Of a DNA stretch of 64,000 nt, positions 51,767 through 61,187 are shown in pieces (the stretch's first letter is position 1; each line of letters begins with the position of its first letter). The notes beneath the pieces were generated by a model. That model saw only the letters and a program-made list of their open reading frames with translations, was not told the origin of the DNA and did not search any database. This DNA is from Desulfatiglans sp. (GTDB lineage Bacteria; Desulfobacterota; DSM-4660; Desulfatiglandales; HGW-15), in contig JAAZBV010000002.1 of NCBI GenBank assembly GCA_012513605.1, positions 1 through 64,000 of the forward strand, written 5' to 3'. The translations under genes and the position numbers were made by a program.

Positions 51767-52507
51767 ATGTATAAAAACAGTAAGTTGGATAAACTGATAC
51801 TCACGCTATGTATTGTTATGAGCCTTTCAGCTATATGCATTGGGACTTCTATAGCATCAAATGGGGAGAAGGCTGAAGATAAAGTGAGTACATTAAATGC
51901 TCATGAGGGAGAATACTACAAAAAATTTCTACCAAAGGGGAAATTATATATGCAGGCAAAGGCGTTGATAGATAGGAGCGGGAGACAAGTTGCGACCATT
52001 GCCTTTAAGTTAAACGATGGGACCATTGTCCCCAATATTCAAACATTAATCAGGTATTCTGAGGATATTATTATAGGTAAAATCATTGAGAACAAGAGTT
52101 ACCTTGATGATAATGAAGAAATTTATACAGTATCCAAGGTATTTGTCCAAGAAGCTGCAAAAGGAGATATTGTTAGCGGTAGTGTCATCAAAATCAGAAG
52201 GCAGGGTGGAAGCTGGGGATATGCAGATGGAGTATTTGTGACTAAGGTACCAGTTGATGCCAGATTATTAGACAATGATAAAAACTACATCATCTTTCTT
52301 AATAAAGGAGATGATGATCAATATTATGATCTTTCTGCAGGGGTACAAAGTATATACGGAATGGATTTCAGTTCAAATTCTATATTCCCCATAAATTTGA
52401 ATAGAAATGATCCGATGGTCAGGAGATATTCAAACGCTTTGATAACTGACTTTCTTGTAGTGCTTCATAAAGCTGTTGAAAATGAGAAAATCATTACTGT
52501 GAAATAG
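51767..52507 (+). CDS. exported hypothetical protein
   Basis: A 246-residue exported protein with a signal peptide ending near IASN. The centre (YSEDIIIGKIIENKSYLDDN; YTVSKVFVQEAAKGDI; IRRQGGSWGY) looks like the OB-fold type of small exported proteins resembling TIMP-like domains, but the match is by pattern only. A strong AGGAGG site precedes the ATG. Codon use is AT-rich like its neighbours. Confidence 0.55.
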   Translation: MYKNSKLDKLILTLCIVMSLSAICIGTSIASNGEKAEDKVSTLNAHEGEYYKKFLPKGKLYMQAKALIDRSGRQVATIAFKLNDGTIVPNIQTLIRYSEDIIIGKIIENKSYLDDNEEIYTVSKVFVQEAAKGDIVSGSVIKIRRQGGSWGYADGVFVTKVPVDARLLDNDKNYIIFLNKGDDDQYYDLSAGVQSIYGMDFSSNSIFPINLNRNDPMVRRYSNALITDFLVVLHKAVENEKIITVK

Positions 52508-52567
52508 AGACAATGAATCAATTTAGGGGCTCCATCTATTTGCCAAACTCTGTGAGGAGAAAATAAT

Positions 52568-53395
52568 ATGTTTAAAAAAAGATCATTCTGGAAAGTGTTC
52601 AAGTGTATCATTTTAGTAATGATAATTAGTTGCCTGTCAATTTCCATGTCGGCAGAAGAAAAGAAAAGGAAAGAACCACATAATCTAAAAAACTCCATTG
52701 AATTACGTGTTGAACATTCATGGGATATGGACAGTAAAATATTGGATATATATGCAAGATTAGTTAGATATCAGACAGCCGAACAAGATAATTATAATAA
52801 TGAGAATAATTTAAATGTAAGGGAAAAGGATTATTTAAAAGTAAGTATCACAGATATGCGATATACAACTCAGAACGTATATAATGAATTTATTAAAAAA
52901 AGGCATGGCAAGTATTTGGAACTGGATCGGATAGAAAAATGCGTTAACAATGATGATATCTGTTCTTTAATGTATCAGGTACAATGGTCTGATAGTATCG
53001 ATGTTAAAGATAGTACCTTTAATAAGGATTTTGGAAAAAAGGCATTTTATCTAGAGTACTTTGTAAAGGTACAATTCGATGATGAAGAAATTTCATACAA
53101 AGCATTCGCAGTCTATCCTCAATACGATTTAAAAGCTCTTCCAATAATAATTGACCCTGTTATTCCACAAATTAATATTCTAGCAAATGATAAACTTCCT
53201 CCAGTAAGCTCACCATGGTACGACTATATATCCGGATCACATTATTGGAAAATGCAGAAAAATATAAAAGAAAGGATAATTAAAAACGAACCTATGGTTC
53301 CTAACGATGCTCCAATAGGTCATCTACCGGGTGATGAAGTAAATGAAAGCATTGAACTAGATCGCGAATTCTATAATTCTTTTAGAAATAAATAA
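52568..53395 (+). CDS. exported hypothetical protein
   Basis: A 275-residue protein with a signal peptide (about 1-30, ending SMSA), then a charged mature part rich in Lys, Asp, Asn and Tyr. No domain is recognised. A C-terminal MVPNDAPIGHLPGDE segment may be a loop. GAGGAG precedes the ATG. It lies in a codirectional row of exported proteins. Confidence 0.5.
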   Translation: MFKKRSFWKVFKCIILVMIISCLSISMSAEEKKRKEPHNLKNSIELRVEHSWDMDSKILDIYARLVRYQTAEQDNYNNENNLNVREKDYLKVSITDMRYTTQNVYNEFIKKRHGKYLELDRIEKCVNNDDICSLMYQVQWSDSIDVKDSTFNKDFGKKAFYLEYFVKVQFDDEEISYKAFAVYPQYDLKALPIIIDPVIPQINILANDKLPPVSSPWYDYISGSHYWKMQKNIKERIIKNEPMVPNDAPIGHLPGDEVNESIELDREFYNSFRNK

Positions 53396-53464
53396 TGTTA
53401 CTAAATACAAGATTTTGAATTTGTAAGTTTACAGCAAAAAATCGAATTTATGATGAGGGGAAAA

Positions 53465-54097
53465 ATGACTAAAATAAAAAAGAAAATGATTCTAGGCACT
53501 GTGATAATTGTCTTATTGATAGGTTGTGGCATATACATATATGCTCAGTGTGTTGGTCCTGTTTATCAAAGTTCTCCATGGGATACTTATGATGTCAGGA
53601 TTAATAATAACTGTTATAGCTACGCATTTAACACGATGAAAAGTACATTCCCACATTCTCCTGGATATGGATCAGGTTTTGATGAATGCTTCCCATTTGA
53701 TGCAACTGATTGTTGTTTGAAAGATGAAGGTGAAATGGTCAGTCGCGTATTGGCTGATATGAAAAAAAAATTGACTTTGAATATAAGTCTTAGTTCAGCA
53801 TCGGGAAGTTGTCTAACGGGGGGAACTAAAGTATATATGGCTATTAAACCATATGATCCAAATAATCCATCTATTCCTGGCGATGTTCACTTTTATCGGC
53901 AGGATGGACCAGGGGGTGAATGGTCTCATAAGCGAGGTTCAAGTTTTGCTATAAATTATTATGATTATGATGACTGGCGAGATATAACCGATCCTGAAGA
54001 TGCTGCAGCCTCACTAGGTTATACAGTTGGAGGTACATATTTCTGTTATTGTGCAGGTACTACAGAGCAGGGGGCTACAGGCGCTCCGATACAATAA
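53465..54097 (+). CDS. exported Cys-His protein, putative cysteine-peptidase-like fold
   Basis: A 210-residue protein with an N-terminal membrane segment or signal (about 9-27). ATG 53465 is chosen for the GAGGGG site just upstream. NNCYSYAFNT followed by GDVHFYRQD and WSHKRGSS match a pattern I associate with small secreted proteins of Actinobacteria and fungi (an NCYxYA Cys and a WSHKxG His). The Cys-His pairing suggests a papain/NlpC-like catalytic site, but this is inference. Several further cysteines could form disulfides. Confidence 0.55.
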   Translation: MTKIKKKMILGTVIIVLLIGCGIYIYAQCVGPVYQSSPWDTYDVRINNNCYSYAFNTMKSTFPHSPGYGSGFDECFPFDATDCCLKDEGEMVSRVLADMKKKLTLNISLSSASGSCLTGGTKVYMAIKPYDPNNPSIPGDVHFYRQDGPGGEWSHKRGSSFAINYYDYDDWRDITDPEDAAASLGYTVGGTYFCYCAGTTEQGATGAPIQ

Positions 54098-54229
54098 AAT
54101 CTCTATTATTGTTATTATTCGGTTTTGATAATAACCCGTTTTAGTATCGGTATACAAAATTAATATTTGAATAAAGCAAAGACACTGAGTTTATTATTCG
54201 ATAATAAATATATAAGAAAGGAAGAAAAA

Positions 54230-54748
54230 ATGATGAATAACAGATATATAAAAAGTATTTTATTAACAGTTATAACCCTTATATTAACTTCACAGGTAAG
54301 TATAGCCTCCAATCAAGTAAAATGGGAGGTTATGATCAGTCTATACTCTGGAGTTAAGAATCCAAATTACCAATTAAATAATGATGAGGTAAATAATCTG
54401 AGAAATATGATTGATACAGAGATGAAAAATACCACAAGAATTGCATCTGATGATAAAGAGAAACACCAAGGCAGACTGATAGAATATAAGCAATATCATA
54501 AATCAAATTATATGGGCATTTCAGTTAGCGCTAGAGATAGTTCAAATGAACTTATTGAAGCTTATGATATTAATGGAAAATATATACGTATATATTCTGA
54601 GGGAGGAATTTCATCAAAATTATTTAAGATGAAGAATAATAATATTGAGGGATATTTAATCCAACTAGCAAATGAAAAAGGAGCCACTATTGAGAAAGAA
54701 CAAAATTTATTAAAAAGTGACATAAATAAAAGAGAGAAACGTAACTAA
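54230..54748 (+). CDS. exported hypothetical protein
   Basis: A 172-residue exported protein, AT-rich and Asn/Lys-rich. The start at 54230 is preferred because AGGAAG lies 8 bases upstream and a clean signal peptide (ILLTVITLILTSQVSIAS) follows; a longer frame from 54167 lacks a site. The mature part contains VKWEVMISLYSGVKNPNYQL and a central GISVSARDSSNELIE. No family recognised. Confidence 0.5.
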   Translation: MMNNRYIKSILLTVITLILTSQVSIASNQVKWEVMISLYSGVKNPNYQLNNDEVNNLRNMIDTEMKNTTRIASDDKEKHQGRLIEYKQYHKSNYMGISVSARDSSNELIEAYDINGKYIRIYSEGGISSKLFKMKNNNIEGYLIQLANEKGATIEKEQNLLKSDINKREKRN

Positions 54749-54808
54749 TGAAAATATCTGGAAACATGTTAAAAACTTCTCACATTTAATGAAAAACAGG
54801 GGGTAAAA

Positions 54809-55660
54809 ATGATCAAACTAATTATATTTGGTATCATCTCGATATTGTTTATTACACCAATAAATGCCAAGGATTGTTCAAGAGGCGATTTAAAAAAATA
54901 TGCGAATTTATATTTTAATGCACAGAAGGCGGGAGAGCCAAGTCTTTTGCCTATAAATAATTCAACTGTATTCAATCAGAACAAACAGGAGATAAGTTCT
55001 ACAGAAAGTATCTTAAATACAGCATTACCAATCTCATTCCAACGGAACTTTTATGACACTGAAACATGTACAGTATTCGCTGAAGTTATTGTTGATGACG
55101 ATATTAATCCGTATGTCATAGATATTAAAATTCAAGTGAAAGATGATATGGTTACAAAGATCGCTGCAATAGTGACGACCGACGGTGATTGGGAATTTGA
55201 TGCTAAAGGATTTTTAGAAGCAGCAAAAAAAGAAGACTGGAGTGAACATAATCCAAACAGGATAGGAAGAGATGGATTAATAAAAGCGGCTGATGCATAT
55301 TTTGATTATTTCACATATGAGAAGATAGATGTTCCATGGGGTAACCCTTGCGCCCACCTTGAGGGAGGGAAAAAATATTCAGGAAACGACACCAACCCAA
55401 GCTGCAAAGCTGTTCTTGCTAATTACGCACTGGACAATGTTGAGCGGGAATACTTTGTTGATGAGAAAAGTGGGGTGGTAAATGTATTCTGTTATTTTGG
55501 AAAAACAGACTCAAGTGCCCAATATGGCGCATACCATGGAAACCCTGATTCACATACTTTTTACATTGTCAACGGAAAATTAAGATATATCCACTCCTTA
55601 ACGGTTATTGAGCAAGCACGCCAGGAGGAGATTATAAGAATGATGAACGCTGAAGAATAA
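54809..55660 (+). CDS. exported DUF8021-like protein, divergent
   Basis: A 283-residue exported protein (signal peptide ending near INAK) whose mature start CSRGDLKKYANLYFNAQKAG matches the opening of the DUF8021-like proteins at 31-34 kb and 56.9 kb. Shared later features are the paired block ADAYFDYFTYEKIDVPWGNP and the terminal NGKLRYIHSL. It is AT-richer and more divergent than the others. GGGGG precedes the ATG. Function unknown. Confidence 0.65.
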   Translation: MIKLIIFGIISILFITPINAKDCSRGDLKKYANLYFNAQKAGEPSLLPINNSTVFNQNKQEISSTESILNTALPISFQRNFYDTETCTVFAEVIVDDDINPYVIDIKIQVKDDMVTKIAAIVTTDGDWEFDAKGFLEAAKKEDWSEHNPNRIGRDGLIKAADAYFDYFTYEKIDVPWGNPCAHLEGGKKYSGNDTNPSCKAVLANYALDNVEREYFVDEKSGVVNVFCYFGKTDSSAQYGAYHGNPDSHTFYIVNGKLRYIHSLTVIEQARQEEIIRMMNAEE

Positions 55661-55777
55661 CCAAAATTAGGTATGTAAATAAAGTTGATATTTTATATAT
55701 TACCATTTGAATTTTAAATATTTATTATTAATAATAATGAACTAATCGGATATGCTGATTGGAATTTATTTGAGATG

Positions 55778-55839
55778 AAAGATACTAAACGGTTCTCTGG
55801 ATGTATTTACAAGCAGTGAGAGCCATTTAGTATCTTTAC
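55778..55839. terminator. long inverted repeat, possible terminator
   Basis: Arms AAAGATACTAAACGGTTCTC and GAGAGCCATTTAGTATCTTT pair at 18 of 20 positions, with a weak T-rich tail. It could terminate the 54.8-kb transcript or be a small repeat element. Confidence 0.5.
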
Positions 55840-55972
55840 TTAATTCAGGAAAAAATGTGGCAGTATTGAATTCATCGATTAAAATCATGTTTTATTCTTA
55901 ACGTTCTATAGCTAACAATTAAAATAAATATTCGTTATCCATAAGAAATTGATTGAGAAAGGAAAGTTAATC

Positions 55973-56764
55973 ATGTTGTATAAATTTGGAACAATCTTGA
56001 TTGTGATGCTGTTATTGCTAGGTGTACACAACATTGTTATTGCAAAAGATATTACACCTGAACTAAAAAAGGAATTAGATGAAATAAAGGAGGGGCAAAA
56101 AGCTTTGCATGAAGAAATAAAGTTTATAAAAGATATGCTCCTTAAAGGTAATAATCCAACAATGCCGGTCCCATCGAGAGCCATTGTTTATAATGTTGAG
56201 TTTGAACTTGGGGATAATCCGGTGATTGGTAACGAATCAGCGCCATTAGTAGTAATTGAATTTTCCGATTATCAATGCTCGTTTTGTGCCCGACATACAA
56301 AAGAGACATATCCTGATATTTTTGAAAAATATATAAAAACAGGAAAACTACGTTATGTTTTTATGGATAAACCACTTCCCGGTCATAATATGGCAAATGA
56401 AGCTGTTGGAGCTGCCTATTGTGCTTCCAAACAAGGTAAGTTTATAGAAATGCATAATGAAATGATGTCTAACCAGGACGCAATTAACGATCTTACATCA
56501 CTTGCAACCTCTATTGATCTTGATATAAATCAATTTAAAAATTGTATGGCAAGCAAAGATTATAATGAAAAATTAGCTAAAAACCTTGAATTAGCTTCAA
56601 AGCTGCAAATATCAGGTGTTCCATGTTTTGTTCTTGCTTCAAAAGATCACTCTAACCCACAAAAAGTAAAAGGAATATCTTTTATACAAGGAGCTTTGCC
56701 ATTAGCCAATTTTCAAATGGTTATAGATACGGTTTTGGCAGACTTAAATAAAAATAAAATATAG
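55973..56764 (+). CDS. exported DsbA/thioredoxin-fold oxidoreductase
   Basis: A 263-residue exported thioredoxin-fold protein. ATG 55973 is chosen for the AGGAAAG site upstream; a signal peptide (ending near NIVIAK) and a short coiled-coil linker (about 20-50) follow. The active site is FSDYQCSFCARHTKE (Cys-Ser-Phe-Cys) and the cis-Pro loop is ISGVPCFVL. It belongs to the DSBA-like group with BdbD-type proteins, and would form or shuffle disulfides in exported proteins such as the Cys-rich proteins of this island. Confidence 0.85.
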   Translation: MLYKFGTILIVMLLLLGVHNIVIAKDITPELKKELDEIKEGQKALHEEIKFIKDMLLKGNNPTMPVPSRAIVYNVEFELGDNPVIGNESAPLVVIEFSDYQCSFCARHTKETYPDIFEKYIKTGKLRYVFMDKPLPGHNMANEAVGAAYCASKQGKFIEMHNEMMSNQDAINDLTSLATSIDLDINQFKNCMASKDYNEKLAKNLELASKLQISGVPCFVLASKDHSNPQKVKGISFIQGALPLANFQMVIDTVLADLNKNKI

Positions 56765-56859
56765 AGCATTGTGATTTTAATAGAATAGAAAATAAGTATA
56801 AAGCGACTATATACAAGCAAATTATATATTTATTTTTTAAAAAATTGGAGGTTTGAATA

Positions 56860-57756
56860 ATGTTTGTATCCAAGGTTTTGCGGACAGTGCCTGTTTTTTT
56901 TATTGCTCTTTTCGTAATATTTATTGGCACAGCCTCGGCTAAAGACAGCTTTTCCACGAGAGCAAATCTAAAAAGCCTTGCAAATAAATATTTTGATGCC
57001 CTTGCAGCAAATGACCCTTCATTGATGCCCTTTTCTCCTGATGTAAAATACACGGAGAACGGAGTGGAAACCAAGGTAGGTAATGGGCTCTGGAAAACAG
57101 CTGGCAAAGTACTAATGACTCGTCATCTCATAGATACATATAATTGCGGTACACACACACAGGCAGTTATAGAAGAAAAGAATAAAGAAGGAAAATTTCG
57201 ACCGATACTTATGGGAGTCAGGCTTCAGTATGAAAACGAAAAGATCACTGAAATAGAATCGATTATTGCACGCGAAAAGGAATTTGCTATGAAACATACT
57301 CCACGTGGAGGAGCTATTGCTGTATTAGAAACAAAAGATCAGGATTGGGAAGGAATTCTCCCAATTGAAGAACGTAGTTCACGTCTAGCAATGATAGCCG
57401 CAGCCGATGATTACTTTGATATGTTCACCAGAAAGCCTATATATGGTACCCCATTTGCCAAACCCTGCCACCGCTGGGAAAATGGGTATATGACAACAAA
57501 AGGTGGCTTTTTTGAAGGAAAAGAATATATCCCAGGTGATTGCTCGCCTAAAGGGCTTGTTATTAAGCACAAGCCCAGACGTATCCCGCTGGTTGATGTT
57601 GAGGCTGGGGTTGTGGTTGCCTATGTACATTTTGTTACTCTTCCCGACTTCCATATGTTCAAGATGAGAAATGGTAAAGTAGAATTGATCCAGGCTGTTA
57701 TCGGGCATGCTTCAGAATCCATGGGCTGGGCAATAGAGCCTATCTGTAAAGAGTGA
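56860..57756 (+). CDS. exported DUF8021-like protein
   Basis: A 298-residue exported protein with a signal peptide ending near ASAK. It is the closest relative in the window of the 32.6-kb protein: both have the ENGxxxxVGxGxWxTAGK block, VLETKDQDW, a Cys-x-RWENG segment, and an end with ESMGWAIEPI. It lacks that protein's Gly/Pro-rich insert. TGGAGG precedes the ATG. Function unknown. Confidence 0.72.
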   Translation: MFVSKVLRTVPVFFIALFVIFIGTASAKDSFSTRANLKSLANKYFDALAANDPSLMPFSPDVKYTENGVETKVGNGLWKTAGKVLMTRHLIDTYNCGTHTQAVIEEKNKEGKFRPILMGVRLQYENEKITEIESIIAREKEFAMKHTPRGGAIAVLETKDQDWEGILPIEERSSRLAMIAAADDYFDMFTRKPIYGTPFAKPCHRWENGYMTTKGGFFEGKEYIPGDCSPKGLVIKHKPRRIPLVDVEAGVVVAYVHFVTLPDFHMFKMRNGKVELIQAVIGHASESMGWAIEPICKE

Positions 57757-58136
57757 GATTTAAATATTTATTGCGAAGCACCGGGTTTAATACCCCGCCC
57801 CTTGGGGGCGTACGATGCTTTTTAGGTACCCCGTTGTTTACGGTGGGGTAGTTCATTTTTAAAGATTACTGTTGGAAAGGGCGAAACGCAAAGTTACTTT
57901 AAGTAGTTACCTTTGTGACTTTGTGCCTTTGTGTGAGATTCTTCTTTTTTACGAAAACATCAATTTTATTTTTAAATCCTGATTGAGATTAGCATTATAT
58001 ATGCATCATCCTTTATCAGCCCCATCGGGGCAGCATGTTAAACAACATCATAATTATACTATTTGATATTAAAAAATATATTTAGTATATCCATATACAA
58101 AACAAGATAGCTCAATCAAAACAAGGAGATCATATT
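57757..58136. repeat. repeat-filled intergenic region
   Basis: Hairpins CGCCCC..GGGGCG (57796-57810) and TACCCCG..CGGTGGGGTA (57827-57850), a CGAAACGCAAAG...CTTTGTGCCTTTGTGTGAG repeat (57879-57939), and GCCCCATCGGGGC with CATGTTAAACAACAT (58020-58046), which also occurs at 47.4 kb. No gene seen. Confidence 0.6.
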
Positions 58137-59597
58137 ATGAAAATAGTAATTATCTTTCTGCTTGCATGTGTATTGTCGACTCTGGTTTCATGCAGTAAAT
58201 CAAACCCCGTGCTGAACATTGAGGGAGGTCAGGTCGTTGGTGTTGAGACACCGACAAAGGGGGTTACAAGTTTTAAGGGGATTCCATTTGCTGCACCCCC
58301 TGTGGGTGAACTGCGGTGGAAAGAACCTCAGCCTGTTGTCCCCTGGCAGGGTGTAAAGGTGGCAGATAAATATGGTGATGCTGCCTCGCAGGTTACATGG
58401 GACCCCAATAGTTTTTACGGCAAGGAATGGCAGGCAAGCGGTTCTGTGCCCTTCACCGAAGACTGCCTCTATCTGAATGTCTGGACCCCCGCAGCAGGAG
58501 AGACCAATAAAAAACTGCCTGTTGCCATGTGGATACACGGTGGCGGCTATCGTGAGGGATTTGCATTTGAACCTGAAATGGATGGCGGTGAATACTGGGC
58601 CTCCAAGGGTGTTATCCTGGTTAGTGTCACTTACCGCCTTGGGGTTATCGGCTTTTTCTCTCATCCGCTGTTATCGGCTGAAAGCCCGAATGGAGTTTCA
58701 GGAAATTACGGGGTAATGGATCAGGCTGCCGCATTAAAATGGATTCATAACAACATAGAACAGTTTGGCGGTGACCCTGATAACATCACTGTTTTCGGTC
58801 AGAGCGCTGGCGCAGGCAGTGTTCAGACCCTGTGCGCCTCGCCGAAGTCAAGAGACCTGATCAAAAAGGCTATCAGCATGAGCGGCGGCGGGTTGGGAAA
58901 CATGGGAATGGGAATGCGAATGATGTCTTTTGATGAGATCCAGAATGCAAACAAGGCAATGATGGACCATTTTAACAAGACCACACTCGAAGAGATGCGG
59001 GCGCTTTCATTTGATGAACTCACAAAAATGGCAAATGAATACGGGCAGGCTACAGGGGCACGGCTCTTCTATGGGCCTGTGGTTGAAAATTATTTCTTAA
59101 TAAAGAGCTTCAATGATGCGGCCCTTGCAAATGAGATACCTGATATCCCCTATATGTTTGGTTTTACCGCAAACGACCTCAGTGATATGACCGAGGCTAT
59201 TCAAAAGTTCTGCGCACTTCGTGCTGAAAAAAGTAAAAAGCCTGCATATGCATATCTGTTTGCGCGTCAATTACCGGGTGATGAAAACGGGGCCTTCCAC
59301 TCAGCGGATCTGTGGTATGTTTTTAATTCCTTAAAACACAGTTGGCGTCCATTCACCGCAGGAGATAAAGAGTTAAGCGCCAAAATTGTGGAGTGCTGGA
59401 CCAACTTTGCCAAGTATGGTGATCCCAACGGCAAGGAGGGTGGCATGTGGACCCCTTATACTGCTGAGGTCCCTGAATTTATGGTATTTGATGCAGATGA
59501 AAACAGGGCCTTTTTAAAGATGACCAAAACCCCCGAATATAAGGGCAGTAAATTTGACTGGTTTGCACCTCCCCCTGCCCCTGCACAAAAACAATAG
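58137..59597 (+). CDS. lipoprotein type-B carboxylesterase
   Basis: A 486-residue carboxylesterase of the cholinesterase-like family. The lipobox LVSC (about residue 20) anchors it outside the cytoplasm. Family blocks: FKGIPFAAPPVGELRW, EDCLYLNVWTP, the oxyanion segment WIHGGGYREG, and the nucleophile elbow GQSAGAGS (about residues 222-229). FHSADLWYVF near residue 385 contains the probable catalytic His. AAGGAG precedes the ATG, and a terminator follows. It hydrolyses carboxylic esters; the substrate is unknown. Confidence 0.88.
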   Translation: MKIVIIFLLACVLSTLVSCSKSNPVLNIEGGQVVGVETPTKGVTSFKGIPFAAPPVGELRWKEPQPVVPWQGVKVADKYGDAASQVTWDPNSFYGKEWQASGSVPFTEDCLYLNVWTPAAGETNKKLPVAMWIHGGGYREGFAFEPEMDGGEYWASKGVILVSVTYRLGVIGFFSHPLLSAESPNGVSGNYGVMDQAAALKWIHNNIEQFGGDPDNITVFGQSAGAGSVQTLCASPKSRDLIKKAISMSGGGLGNMGMGMRMMSFDEIQNANKAMMDHFNKTTLEEMRALSFDELTKMANEYGQATGARLFYGPVVENYFLIKSFNDAALANEIPDIPYMFGFTANDLSDMTEAIQKFCALRAEKSKKPAYAYLFARQLPGDENGAFHSADLWYVFNSLKHSWRPFTAGDKELSAKIVECWTNFAKYGDPNGKEGGMWTPYTAEVPEFMVFDADENRAFLKMTKTPEYKGSKFDWFAPPPAPAQKQ

Positions 59598-59606
59598 GCC
59601 TCAAAA

Positions 59607-59646
59607 ACAGGCCCGGAATAAAATACCCGGGCCTGTCAATTTTTTT
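59607..59646 (+). terminator. terminator between the two carboxylesterase genes
   Basis: Perfect 10-bp stem ACAGGCCCGG / CCGGGCCTGT, followed by CAATTTTTTT, ending 19 bases before the next start codon. Confidence 0.8.
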
Positions 59647-59664
59647 CTATGAAGGAGCGCTATT

Positions 59665-61173
59665 GTGTTACGAAGAGTTACAGTTGAAAATGGTATTGTT
59701 GAAGGTTTACCAGCCGCTGATCCGCGAATCACATCCTTTAAAGGCATCCCCTTTGCCGCCCCTCCGGTAGGCAGGAACCGCTGGAGAGCGCCCCAGCCGG
59801 CTCATGATTGGGACGGTGTTTTATATGCGTACAAATTTGTCCCCATCTCCATGCAGCATATCCCAGGTGAAGACCCTGAGATTATCTATACAAGAGAATG
59901 GAATGTGGACCAATCAATTGAGATGGATGAGGATTCCCTACATCTTAATGTATGGACACCCGCTAAAAGCGCAAACGAAAAGCTGCCCGTGTTTGTCTGG
60001 TATTTTGGGGGCGCCCTCCATGAAGGAAACACCGCAGAGATGGAATTTGACGGTGAGCGTATTGCAAGACGCGGGATAGTTGTTGTCACTGTCAACTACA
60101 GGCTGAATGTATTCGGCTTTCTATGCCATCCGGAAATCACAGCAGAAAATCCTGAAGCGCCTGCAAACTTCGGGCACCTGGACCAGCAGTATGCTACCCG
60201 CTGGGTGCAGCGCAATATTGCCGCCTTTGGAGGTGATCCAGGCAACATCACCATTGGCGGACAGTCGGCAGGGGGCGTGAGTGTTATGGCACAGGTGACT
60301 TCACCTCAAAATAAGGGCCTGTTTCAGAAGGCTATCTGTGACAGCGGCCTGATATTTTCCGCCTATCCCGGCAATTTTGTCATCCCTGATAAAAGTTTAT
60401 CACTTGCTGAGCAGGAGGGCGTGGAATTCTTCAAGTTCCTGGGTGTATCCTCACTGGAGGAGGCCCGCAGACTGGATGCAGTATTCCTCCGTGACAAGAT
60501 GATGGAGTACAAGGCAATGTGGGGCACTGTAATAGACGGAAAATTCTGCTGCGGAAACCTGAATGAACTGTACATGGCAAATAAATGTCAACAGGTTCCC
60601 ATGATGTTCGGCCATACAGCCACTGAATTCCAGAACCGGCCAATAGTCAAAACGGTTAACGAGTTCATTGCCTTTGCAAAAGATACATATGGTGAAGATG
60701 CTGAGGAGTTTCTTAAGCTCTGTGCCTCCTCAACCGGTAGCATTTCAGAGATGCTCTATAAGGCCACTCGCTGCCATATGGAGCTGGGGATCAGGTTACT
60801 GGGCAGGGCAAGGGCCAGGACAGGTGAAAATACGCCGATTTATTACTGGGTATTTAACCCGGATATCCCGGGCTGGGATAATCCCGGGTCATTCCATTCT
60901 TCGGACCTCTGGTTCTTCTTCGAGACACTGGCCAAATGCTGGCGTCCCTTTACCGGTAAACATTATGACCTTGCACGCAAGATGTGCAACTACTGGTCTA
61001 ACTTTATCCGCTCAGGCAACCCTAACGGCAAAGATGCTGACGGCAGCGATATGCCGCTGTGGAAGCCCTTTACTGAGGATGATCCCAACAGGATATGGTT
61101 CTGCGACCATGTTTACCCCGATAATAAAGAGCCGGACGATCTGGTGAAGTTTCTGATTAAGCAATATTTGTAA
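59665..61173 (+). CDS. cytoplasmic type-B carboxylesterase
   Basis: A 502-residue paralogue of the preceding esterase without a signal peptide, so probably cytoplasmic. GTG start with GAAGGAG 7 bases upstream. Family blocks FKGIPFAAPPVGRNRW, EDSLHLNVWTP and GGQSAGGVS (nucleophile about residue 204) are intact; the oxyanion segment is WYFGGALHEG, where the usual HGGG is replaced by FGGA. FHSSDLWFFF carries the probable catalytic His. One esterase outside and one inside suggests stepwise cleavage of an imported ester; that is inference. Confidence 0.88.
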   Translation: MLRRVTVENGIVEGLPAADPRITSFKGIPFAAPPVGRNRWRAPQPAHDWDGVLYAYKFVPISMQHIPGEDPEIIYTREWNVDQSIEMDEDSLHLNVWTPAKSANEKLPVFVWYFGGALHEGNTAEMEFDGERIARRGIVVVTVNYRLNVFGFLCHPEITAENPEAPANFGHLDQQYATRWVQRNIAAFGGDPGNITIGGQSAGGVSVMAQVTSPQNKGLFQKAICDSGLIFSAYPGNFVIPDKSLSLAEQEGVEFFKFLGVSSLEEARRLDAVFLRDKMMEYKAMWGTVIDGKFCCGNLNELYMANKCQQVPMMFGHTATEFQNRPIVKTVNEFIAFAKDTYGEDAEEFLKLCASSTGSISEMLYKATRCHMELGIRLLGRARARTGENTPIYYWVFNPDIPGWDNPGSFHSSDLWFFFETLAKCWRPFTGKHYDLARKMCNYWSNFIRSGNPNGKDADGSDMPLWKPFTEDDPNRIWFCDHVYPDNKEPDDLVKFLIKQYL

Positions 61174-61187
61174 AGGAGAACAGGATC

